Made by a program: the position numbers and the translations under genes
Notes under the pieces: model-generated
The model's database searches: none
Told to the model about the DNA's origin: nothing
The model's input: the letters and a program-made list of their open reading frames with translations, nothing else
Shown here: in pieces, positions 1 to 6,635 of the stretch
How the letters are laid out: the number at the start of each line of letters is the position of its first letter
Numbering within the stretch: position 1 is the stretch's first letter
Source: Gloeocapsopsis dulcis
GTDB lineage: Bacteria > Cyanobacteriota > Cyanobacteriia > Cyanobacteriales > Chroococcidiopsidaceae
DNA length: 64,000 bases
Direction of reading: 5' to 3'
NCBI RefSeq assembly: GCF_032163395.1
Contig: NZ_CP119968.1
Coordinates: 5,234,001 to 5,298,000, forward strand

Positions 1-1320
1 GTACCGGGCAAAGGTGCGCGGTGTTGCGGCTTCTACATGAATAATAGTTTCTGGTGTTAAATGAAAGAATTGACCAAGTTTAGTAATTGCCTCTTGGGTA
101 TACTTCGCTTTCATTGCCTCATAATCATGACAACGCCACCAAGGTAACGGATCGACAAATGAAGAAGCGATAATTGTTCTTTTCCCTACAGGGGCACGAC
201 CATCACCTGGACGACTGACAGACACAAACAGTGAATTATTATCTCCAATCGGACCATCGGCATCATACATAAATTGCAGATGGGGCGGACATTCAGCGGG
301 AATCGCACTTTCTCCTACACCCAAGTACACCACAAAGGCACCTGATGCTTGCGGTAATTTGTCTACTCGTTTTTTATAACCATGAGGAGCATTTTCACTC
401 AATAATTCTACTAAGTTCTGTACTGTGACGTTAGCAATTACATGATTGGTTAATTCTGTCCAAGTTTTACCCGTTTTTTGATCGCGAATGACGACAGCAG
501 TTGCTTTGTTATTTTGTACTTGAATATGTTCTACCGTATGGCGCATCAGGAGTTTGCCGCCATCTCTTTCTAAAGCAGTTACTAGGCGATCGCTCAACAC
601 CTGCATACTACCTTCCAAATGATACAAACCCTGTGGCAGCTGCGATACACTCAATGCAGTCGCGGCATAAAGTAACGCGGTTTCTTCTGCATCTACCTGC
701 GAATATAGCTTCAATTGCAAGTCTAAAAACGTTCTCAAGCGATCGTCTCCTAGTCCATACGCCCGCAACGTATCGCCTACTGTCATCAAGGTAAATGGCA
801 AAGTAACTAAAGTTCCAGGACGTACCGCCGTTGTCAGTTGCCACAAATCCCAAAGGTTGCGCGGTGGTAAAACAGGATCGCGTCCTTGAAATGCCCAGCT
901 TGCTTTAAATAAAGTTGTGATTAACTGCCAAAACGGTTCGCTACCAGGAAATTGTCGCTGACGTTCTGCTTGCCACTTTTGGGCATCGCGCCAGACATTA
1001 ATTGGTTGTGTTTCTCCTGGAAGGTACACCGCACACGCCGGATCGCAAGGAGTTGCTGCGGGCAAATCGATTTCGAGTTCGGAAAAGATGCGATGATGAA
1101 TTCCGCCTGGTTCGAGTCCTGCTACTTGTGTTGCGCCTACATCAAAGGTAAATCCTTTGCGCTTAAAGGTAGAAGCACAGCCGCCAGGAACTAATGCCTG
1201 ATCGACAACTAGCACTTGATAGCCTTGATGTGCTAGTAATGCACCTGCAGTAAGTCCACCAATTCCTGCACCAATGACAACGATCCGAGATTTGCTATTG
1301 CCTTTTTGACGGCTGGGCAT
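1..1320 (-). CDS. crtD: C-3',4' carotenoid desaturase CrtD (3' end beyond window)
   Basis: Reading the reverse strand from the ATG at 1320 gives an uninterrupted 440-codon frame that runs off the left edge. The N-terminus has a dinucleotide-binding motif, IVVIGAGIGGLTAGALLA, then the acidic end of the second strand (VVDQA) and the PGGCAST motif typical of phytoene desaturase/CrtI-like flavoproteins. The stretch KGFTFDVGATQVAGLEPGG matches cyanobacterial CrtD, which introduces the 3',4' double bond during myxoxanthophyll synthesis, in membranes. Family members are near 500 residues, so about 60 C-terminal residues are missing here. CrtO- or CrtH-like paralogues are the alternative; the ATQVAGL segment favours CrtD. 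The gene is divergent from the cobalamin-riboswitch unit. Confidence 0.8.
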   Translation of the reverse strand, partial: MPSRQKGNSKSRIVVIGAGIGGLTAGALLAHQGYQVLVVDQALVPGGCASTFKRKGFTFDVGATQVAGLEPGGIHHRIFSELEIDLPAATPCDPACAVYLPGETQPINVWRDAQKWQAERQRQFPGSEPFWQLITTLFKASWAFQGRDPVLPPRNLWDLWQLTTAVRPGTLVTLPFTLMTVGDTLRAYGLGDDRLRTFLDLQLKLYSQVDAEETALLYAATALSVSQLPQGLYHLEGSMQVLSDRLVTALERDGGKLLMRHTVEHIQVQNNKATAVVIRDQKTGKTWTELTNHVIANVTVQNLVELLSENAPHGYKKRVDKLPQASGAFVVYLGVGESAIPAECPPHLQFMYDADGPIGDNNSLFVSVSRPGDGRAPVGKRTIIASSFVDPLPWWRCHDYEAMKAKYTQEAITKLGQFFHLTPETIIHVEAATPRTFARY

Positions 1321-1584
1321 GGGTTAAACGACAGTATTCACTTACCTTATTTTAATATTAAGTTATATTAATAACCTCGGCTTTTTCCTCATATAGCCAT
1401 CCTGTTTGAGTTGTAAAGCTTTTTTAGAAACGAATTACATAAGCGAAGCCTTCCCGCTTCTTAGGCGGTAAAGTCCGGCTTCTTATAGTCTGAAAATCTA
1501 TTCGTACATTCACACTAAAACGTATTATTTTCTAGTTAGATTGCGCAAACGGTGAACTATAAATCATGCTATTATGAGGCAATC

Positions 1585-1705
1585 AATTCGGTTCTGGTGG
1601 GGGTCAGCCATCAGAGGTAACGGGGAAAGCTCGGTGTAAATCCGGCATTGTCCCGCAGCTGTGATGAGATTTATCTTCTCAAAGTCAGAATGCCCGCCGA
1701 AAACA
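1585..1705 (+). promoter_or_regulatory. Cobalamin (B12) riboswitch
   Basis: The conserved elements appear in order: a GGTTCTGGTGG start near 1590, the core GGGGAAAGCTCGGTGTAAATCC near 1622-1643 (a variant of the usual GGGAA...GGTGAAAATCC), the B12 box around 1652-1664 (CCGCAGCTGTGATGAG), and the closing GTCAGAATGCCCGCC at 1684-1698. The RNA reads forward and opens the leader of the DUF1636 gene at 2064. B12 riboswitches normally lower expression of B12 synthesis, cobalt uptake or B12-independent alternatives such as metE when B12 is plentiful. No unambiguous terminator was seen directly after the aptamer. Confidence 0.88.
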
Positions 1706-2063
1706 AAAAACTCTATCTATCTGCGAGGTACAGATGATTTTTAGCAAAAGAATTTATACAGTCTGCCTGAAATTATATCATGAAGAATACGCTATAAACT
1801 ACTGACCAGAAAGCAATTATTTGTTAGTAGTTAGTTAATTGCAAGTGTCGAATTATCCGCCTTTACTCAAGTTAATGACTCAAAATGCGTAGCTTGAATA
1901 CACGCCACTATTTTAATTGTGGGGTTTAGCCAAGAGTTAATCGCTTGTTTTTCTTATCAACCGTAGTGTCTGCTAGCCGGCGATCGCATTAAACGGTTGC
2001 AGCACAACTACAATACATTGTCATATCTGCGCTGCAGACTTCAATCTATATCCTTCAACATCA
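1706..2063 (+). other. Long leader between riboswitch and DUF1636 gene, no gene seen
   Basis: This 358-base stretch holds no convincing ORF in either direction. It is presumably the expression platform plus 5' untranslated region of the riboswitch transcript; it contains a HIP1-like GCGATCGC at about 1980. The upstream spacer (1321-1584) contains a GC-richer patch near 1441-1490 with repeated CTTC/CGG words that looks like a dispersed repeat. Confidence 0.4.
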
Positions 2064-2453
2064 ATGAACAAACATACTTTATTTGTCTGCACGACCTGTG
2101 CCAGCGTGTGGCAAGATGGCAATCGCGTTGGTGAGAGTGGTGGACAACAACTATTACACCAACTTCAGGAATTTGCACAAACTTGGGAATTGCAGAATAA
2201 ATTTTCTATTCGAGCTGTAGAATGTATGAGTGCTTGCAATCGTGCTTGTGTTATTGCCTTTGCCGGAGAAGGAAAGTTAACCTATCTTTTTGGGGATTTA
2301 CCAAAAGAGGGAAGTGCGCCAGCGATCCTCGAATGTGCAACCCAATATTACACTAAATCTGATGGTTCTCTGCCTTGGTCGGAACGACCTAAACTTTTGA
2401 AAAATAGTATTTTGGCAAAAATTCCACCCTTAAATAATATTATGTCTATCTAA
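2064..2453 (+). CDS. DUF1636 family metal-binding protein under B12 riboswitch
   Basis: This 129-residue protein begins TLFVCTTCASVW and has a second cluster, VECMSACNRACVIAF. The pattern of a CxxC near the start and CMSACNRAC in the middle is that of the DUF1636 ferredoxin-like family, which often lies near B12 riboswitches and cobalt-uptake genes. The Cys arrangement suggests binding of a metal or small iron-sulfur cluster, but the biochemical role is not established. It is cytoplasmic (no signal peptide or membrane segment). It is the first gene after the cobalamin riboswitch, so it is likely repressed by B12. Confidence 0.75.
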   Translation: MNKHTLFVCTTCASVWQDGNRVGESGGQQLLHQLQEFAQTWELQNKFSIRAVECMSACNRACVIAFAGEGKLTYLFGDLPKEGSAPAILECATQYYTKSDGSLPWSERPKLLKNSILAKIPPLNNIMSI

Positions 2454-2605
2454 ACACTAATGAGCAATATTAATTAACCGGATTTTATATAACTGAGCAA
2501 GTTGAATTAGCGTCTGTTGCTAACTTCACCAGATAACGACATAGGAATAATTAATATTTGCATTAGTTGGATTCATAAATCCTTTTCAGAGATGGATGGA
2601 GAAAA

Positions 2606-2686
2606 TGAGCGTTCAAACAGCAACATTAGGCTGTCCCCGCGTTACAGCAAAAAATCTTTGGGAGAAAGCGAGTGCGATTATCTGAT
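2606..2686 (+). pseudogene. Probable metE stump (cobalamin-independent methionine synthase)
   Basis: From the ATG at 2606 one reads MSVQTATLGCPR, the typical extreme N-terminus of MetE (..TATLGxPRxG..), then directly VTAKNLWEKASAII and a stop. The second part resembles the MetE segment about 25 residues further on (TAKNLREKNW-like), as if the intervening helix had been deleted. The frame closes at 2684-2686 while a different reading frame continues into the next ORF. MetE is a classic target of B12 riboswitches, which fits the position. The match is short (26 residues), so this is an inference rather than a firm call; chance similarity at the start of the next gene is the alternative. Confidence 0.42.
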
Positions 2687-3112
2687 AGTGTCTGGCAAGG
2701 AAATTTTGGCTACTGGCAAAATAACTTTATTCACACTAATCTGCTGGTAATAGGTTACACAGCATGGCAGGGATTTGAGTCATTTGGGCGAGGAATTGTC
2801 ATTTGTGATGTAGATACTGAAGTTACTCACGCGACAATTACAAACCTTGATACGGTTCTCTTCACGCTTCAATATATGCCTTCTAATCTAATTGAATTTT
2901 ACTTGCGATCGCAATCTACTGGCTCATTAGTAATTTCCTCCATTCTCCCTGTAGTTACAACATACAATCCCCATCAAGACATTGTTCTGATGCTAAAAGC
3001 TCATCCTCAAACTGAAATCAATTTCTTGCATCAGCTAAAGATTACTCCACTCGATTGTTACGAACAAGTGTGCAAACGATGGGAAGAATTTCAGCCAAGC
3101 CTAATCACCTAA
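2672..3112 (+). CDS. Conserved hypothetical protein, 5' end uncertain
   Basis: The frame encodes up to 146 residues from a GTG at 2672, with the core beginning around VWQGNFGYWQNNFIH and ending EQVCKRWEEFQPS. I do not recognise a named domain. There is no signal peptide; a moderately hydrophobic stretch (LLVIGYTAWQGF) probably lies inside a folded domain. No good ribosome-binding site precedes the GTG, and the frame overlaps the end of the putative metE stump, so the true N-terminus may have been lost. It lies 18 bases upstream of the methyltransferase and probably shares its transcript. Confidence 0.5.
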   Translation: MRLSDSVWQGNFGYWQNNFIHTNLLVIGYTAWQGFESFGRGIVICDVDTEVTHATITNLDTVLFTLQYMPSNLIEFYLRSQSTGSLVISSILPVVTTYNPHQDIVLMLKAHPQTEINFLHQLKITPLDCYEQVCKRWEEFQPSLIT

Positions 3113-3130
3113 AACTTACTTTGTGCCTTA

Positions 3131-3997
3131 ATGATCAAACCAAAAGCAATTAATATTCCCAAACCAACTCGCTACCAAAATGCAGCGATAGATTATTACA
3201 TGGGACTCACAAATTCCTCCTATCTTCATTACGGATATTGGGAACCACTACCTGAAAAAGGTGAAGAATTGACTCTAACTCGCCTGCGTGCAGCCCAGGA
3301 AGCCTATGCAGCGAAGCTTGTGAGTTTCATTCCAGAAGGTATAAAAACTGTGCTTGACGTAGGTTGTGGTATCGGTGGTAATGCAGCCTACTTGTGCGAT
3401 CGCGGTTTCATTGTCGAGGGGTTAGCACCCGATGCCCTCCAGCAAGAAAGGTTTATCAAAAATACTAACGGTCAAGTACCTTTCTATTTAACAAGATTTG
3501 AAGATTTTCGCTCCTCACACTCCTACGACCTAGTTCTGTTCAGTGAAAGTAGCCAATATATTGCTGTTGAAGATTTGGCTCAAGGTACGGTTCGTTTACT
3601 GAGTAGTGGTGGCTACCTGTTGCTTGCAGATATGATGCGTTCTGATGCGGAATATCGAGAGGGAATTTTTTCTAATTGTCATGTCGCTAGCGAACTTCAC
3701 GCGGCTTTGATACAGGCTGGATTTAAGTTAATCAAGTCTGAGGACATCTCAACTCAGGTTGCACCAACGATTGACTTGTGTGTTGATAACTTCCGTACTT
3801 TTGGGCTGACTACTGTTAAATACATTGCTGATGTGGTGGCGATCGCACTTCCACCGTTACACGCACTTGGTCGTTGGGTGTTTAAACGTTGGCTAGAGAA
3901 GCCGATTGTCGAGGGATTAGCAGCACGCGCTATTTTTGAGCGTCATCTGTGTTATAAAATCCAACTTTGGCAGTTATCAATTCATCAAGTTACCTAA
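3131..3997 (+). CDS. Class I SAM-dependent methyltransferase
   Basis: This 288-residue protein carries the SAM-binding motif I VLDVGCGIGGNAAYL at about residues 76-90, a post-I acidic region, and motif II-like DLVLFSESSQYI. The N-terminal YYMGLTNSSYLHYGYWEP resembles the pre-domain of small-molecule methyltransferases of the UbiE/cyclopropane synthase/tocopherol type (HYGYW). The C-terminal 90 residues form an extra helical part with a hydrophobic stretch (IADVVAIALPPLHALG) that may touch a membrane. The substrate cannot be told from sequence. It ends the riboswitch-led group of genes. Confidence 0.75.
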   Translation: MIKPKAINIPKPTRYQNAAIDYYMGLTNSSYLHYGYWEPLPEKGEELTLTRLRAAQEAYAAKLVSFIPEGIKTVLDVGCGIGGNAAYLCDRGFIVEGLAPDALQQERFIKNTNGQVPFYLTRFEDFRSSHSYDLVLFSESSQYIAVEDLAQGTVRLLSSGGYLLLADMMRSDAEYREGIFSNCHVASELHAALIQAGFKLIKSEDISTQVAPTIDLCVDNFRTFGLTTVKYIADVVAIALPPLHALGRWVFKRWLEKPIVEGLAARAIFERHLCYKIQLWQLSIHQVT

Positions 3998-4021
3998 AAT
4001 CGCAACACTTTTTTGACTTTT

Positions 4022-4210
4022 CTAATGACCAATCATCCAAGGTCGCCCGTGGTGATGGTTATGATTGTGTGCATGCGAGTGTGAATGGTGCTGCTTGATT
4101 TTTGGTTCTGCACTTTGCTCAATCCGACGACTCAAAGCCGAAGGTGTAAAAATTAAGCCAGCGACTGAGTAAATTCTTTTTGCTAACGTATCACAACTCG
4201 GACACAGCAT
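4022..4210 (-). CDS. Small CxxC, histidine-rich protein, possible metal binder
   Basis: This 62-residue reverse-strand frame starts MLCPSCDTLA and ends with a histidine-rich tail, HHSHSHAHNHNHHHGRPW. Cys pairs and His runs of this kind are seen in nickel, cobalt or zinc storage and chaperone proteins. It lies convergent to the methyltransferase, 2 kb from a B12 riboswitch and DUF1636 gene, a setting consistent with metal handling. No strong ribosome-binding site precedes the ATG, and I know no family for it. The protein may be real, or may be the tail of a degraded metallochaperone. Confidence 0.42.
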   Translation of the reverse strand: MLCPSCDTLAKRIYSVAGLIFTPSALSRRIEQSAEPKIKQHHSHSHAHNHNHHHGRPWMIGH

Positions 4211-4278
4211 CGGTTCGCTAATGATTCAGGTGCGATCGCTGGCTATTTTGGCGAATTCATTCGCTGCTACACAAACAA

Positions 4279-4296
4279 AGTCCACCTGCGTGGACT
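4279..4296. repeat. Perfect hairpin, probable dispersed repeat
   Basis: AGTCCAC-CTGC-GTGGACT forms a perfect 7-bp stem with a 4-base loop. Such AGTCC/GGACT hairpins are common dispersed intergenic repeats in cyanobacteria. There is no T-run directly after it, so it is not an obvious terminator. Confidence 0.4.
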
Positions 4297-4373
4297 TATT
4301 CCAATTCTCTAAATTCCACTAACAGATTCATGCTTCAAAACCTATATCCTGTATATTTTTTAATATTCAAAGA

Positions 4374-4404
4374 TTGACAAAATGTATTGACATTGTATAT
4401 ACAA
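4374..4404 (+). promoter_or_regulatory. Probable promoter and operator of the tacA-tacT pair
   Basis: A perfect -35 hexamer TTGACA (4374-4379) lies 18 bases before TATACA (4398-4403). The -10 box is embedded in a perfect 12-bp palindrome TTGTATATACAA (4393-4404), 45 bases before the antitoxin start. A second TTGACA lies at 4387-4392. A palindrome over the -10 box is where an autoregulating antitoxin would be expected to bind. Binding by TacA is inferred, not shown. Confidence 0.4.
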
Positions 4405-4448
4405 AGTTCTTAAACTAGAAGAGCCTCTTAATTAGTAAAATATTTATT

Positions 4449-4745
4449 ATGTACCCCGCAACATCCGAGGGTTCTGTTAGCCAAACCCGCGATGTCACAA
4501 TAAACATTCGAGCCAAACAAAATCAACGCGATCTAATTGATCGTGCGGCTGAAGTGCAGGGCAAGAGCCGCTCAGAGTTTATGTTGGAGTCAGCTTATCA
4601 GAAAGCCCAAGACGTTCTTCTCGACCGGAGTTTTTTTGGTCTAGGTGAACTTCAGTTTAAGCAATTTCTAGAATTGCTAGATGCACCACCTACGTCAAAT
4701 GAGAAGCTACACAAGCTGCTGACAACCAAGGCTCCGTGGGATTAA
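4449..4745 (+). CDS. TacA-family antitoxin (DUF1778, ribbon-helix-helix)
   Basis: This 98-residue protein has the DUF1778 pattern: a ribbon strand TRDVTINIRAKQNQRDLIDRAAEVQGKSRSEFML at residues about 13-46, then a helical tail ending DRSFFGLGELQFKQFLELLDAP, which in this family wraps around the toxin. It neutralises the acetyltransferase toxin encoded next and represses its own promoter. Its stop codon overlaps the start of the toxin gene by 10 bases, which indicates translational coupling. An AT-rich palindromic promoter precedes it. Confidence 0.85.
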   Translation: MYPATSEGSVSQTRDVTINIRAKQNQRDLIDRAAEVQGKSRSEFMLESAYQKAQDVLLDRSFFGLGELQFKQFLELLDAPPTSNEKLHKLLTTKAPWD

Positions 4746-5251
4746 ATCGAGATAGGCTCCGTCCGCCTGAAAAGCTAAATTCGTCACATCGCATTGAAAG
4801 CTTTGACTCAGGTAACAGTCAGTTAGATGAGTGGCTCAAGCGCCGCGCACTGAAAAACGAGTTAGAGGGAGCTTCACGCACTTATGTTCTGTGTGCTGGT
4901 GAAGTTGTCCTTGCGTATTACTGTCTTGTTAATGGAGCAGTAGCACAAACTGTCGCAACAGGTCGAGTTCGGCGTAATATGCCTGATCCGATCCCAGTGA
5001 TGGTAATTGGGCGACTTGCGGTTGACTGTCACTGGCAAGGTAAAGGTATTGGGCCGCTGTTGAGAGATGCAATTCTGCGTACTCTGCAAGCTGCTGAAAT
5101 TGCTGGAATACGAGCAATTCTCGTACACGCTATCTCGCAAGACGCGAAGCAGTTTTATGAAAAGTGTGGTTTTACTGCTTCTCCAATTGATCCAATGACA
5201 CTCATGATCAAGGTTAACGATGCAATCGCTTCACTCGGTTTACAACCATAA
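4736..5251 (+). CDS. TacT-family GNAT acetyltransferase toxin
   Basis: This 171-residue protein starts at GTG, overlapping the antitoxin gene. It has the GNAT fold: an N-terminal FDSGNSQLDEWLKRRAL segment typical of TacT toxins, a central beta strand VMVIGRLAVD, the acetyl-CoA loop QGKGIGPLL at about residue 100, and the catalytic tyrosine region QFYEKCGF. TacT toxins acetylate the amino group of charged tRNAs and so stop translation. All key segments look intact, so the pair is probably active. Confidence 0.85.
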   Translation: MGLNRDRLRPPEKLNSSHRIESFDSGNSQLDEWLKRRALKNELEGASRTYVLCAGEVVLAYYCLVNGAVAQTVATGRVRRNMPDPIPVMVIGRLAVDCHWQGKGIGPLLRDAILRTLQAAEIAGIRAILVHAISQDAKQFYEKCGFTASPIDPMTLMIKVNDAIASLGLQP

Positions 5252-5330
5252 AACGAGATCAACTCTACTGCGTGGTATGTGCGATTGCTCTCCTGTGGTG
5301 TTACAAATTCCTAGGGTGACGAGAGTATTT

Positions 5331-5624
5331 CTACTCAATTGGTGGCAAGATGTACAAGCCTATCTCAGCATCAGCATCGGGTATTTGAGTTAAACCCATT
5401 ACGGAGGACAAAGTTTTTTCAATACCTTCTAAAATAGGTGAAAAGGGAACACCCCATAGTTTGCTAGTAAGTCCAGGGGCTTCCGCTAAAGTCCCTACAA
5501 TCTGACCGCCAGTTGGTCTGCCAGCAGCCCATCGAATAACGCTACCATAGCGTTGCATTGAGCCATCAGCTAAACCTTTAATAATTTCTGGATCTTTAAT
5601 TAAAAAAGTAGTATCAACCAACAT
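5331..5624 (-). CDS. Hypothetical protein, 97 residues
   Basis: I recognise no characterised family. The protein begins MLVDTTFLIKDPEIIKGL and includes a glycine-rich RWAAGRPTGGQIVGTLAEA segment. There is no membrane segment or signal peptide. It lies 15 bases downstream of the 199-residue hypothetical gene on the same strand and probably belongs to the same unit as the broken dynamin-like gene further upstream, though a shared function is only a guess. Confidence 0.5.
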   Translation of the reverse strand: MLVDTTFLIKDPEIIKGLADGSMQRYGSVIRWAAGRPTGGQIVGTLAEAPGLTSKLWGVPFSPILEGIEKTLSSVMGLTQIPDADAEIGLYILPPIE

Positions 5625-5639
5625 TTTAATTTCTACTAT

Positions 5640-6239
5640 TTAGCGACTATATAACTCAAAGTTCCTGTAAGCTTCCATTTGTAATCTAGGTGATATCTCA
5701 AAATTAACCGTCAAATCAGCTAATTTACGAAAAGCATCATATCTAGCAAGCTGATTTACATCTGGTTTAAATCCTGCATCACTTTCTTTTAATTTTAAAT
5801 AAACTAAGTAAATATCATATTCTGACTCTTCGCTTGGAGATAATAGATAATCTCGAATATTAGATTTTCTTTGATTAAAAGCACTTTCAGAGCCTGACCA
5901 TAAATACTTAGTTATTCCATAAAGTTCTTTGCCATCTTTAGGATCTATACGTTTTTTTTCCTTTAGCGATTGAATTAAACTTGCTTTTTCAGCAGTAACT
6001 ACTAAAATTAAAAACTGTTGATTTATTTTTTGAATTAGAGAGCCTGAAAAATTAGCAGCATATTTTTTATTTTCTTCCGTATGAGTTAATTGCTGTCCTG
6101 ACCGATTACATACATATAGGAAATATCCAACTGCTGTAACTGCAAAAGCAATAAAGGCAATAAATTCTATATCTCCAACTTTCATGTTTATTTGGTTTAA
6201 GATTCTTGTAATTAAAGAATTTAGCCTACTTGGTATCAA
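5640..6239 (-). CDS. Hypothetical single-span membrane protein, probably 5'-truncated
   Basis: The first available start is a TTG at 6239, giving 199 residues with one membrane segment (IEFIAFIAFAVTAVGYFLYVC) near residues 24-44 and a charged cytoplasmic-looking remainder. The same frame stays open upstream to about 6470 and reads like protein (YIFYGIDIWCKQLSVRQ, then WSERKNLIGYLWNEWQPR), but has no start codon. The annotated start is therefore probably false and the gene may have lost its 5' end. No family is recognised. It follows the decayed dynamin-like gene. Confidence 0.5.
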   Translation of the reverse strand: MIPSRLNSLITRILNQINMKVGDIEFIAFIAFAVTAVGYFLYVCNRSGQQLTHTEENKKYAANFSGSLIQKINQQFLILVVTAEKASLIQSLKEKKRIDPKDGKELYGITKYLWSGSESAFNQRKSNIRDYLLSPSEESEYDIYLVYLKLKESDAGFKPDVNQLARYDAFRKLADLTVNFEISPRLQMEAYRNFELYSR

Positions 6240-6635
6240 TTCTATTGTTGTTGTCTGCCAAAATATTTTTTCTTCTCTTTTTCTTGGTTGCCATTCATTC
6301 CAAAGATAACCGATGAGATTTTTTCTTTCACTCCATTTTTGATAGTTTTTTAAGATATCATCGGTTATATCTTGACGTACAGAAAGTTGTTTACACCAAA
6401 TGTCAATTCCATAAAATATATATTCTTGAACACAATTATTTAATTGTGAGCTACGTAGTTGGTTAGTTACTTAAACTATTTTTTTGACAAACATAGTAAA
6501 TTAAGAATTAATACTATACAAATAAGATTGATAGGCAGTAAATTATAAATTCTATTACGGTTCAATCTTGATACAGTTCTTTTTTAACTTTTGGCAAATT
6601 GTTGTTATCTCATCTTTTTGCGATTCAAAACGCTG

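Noticed and set aside
501-794. Forward 97-codon ORF
   Set aside because: It is the complement of crtD, which has clear family motifs on the reverse strand.
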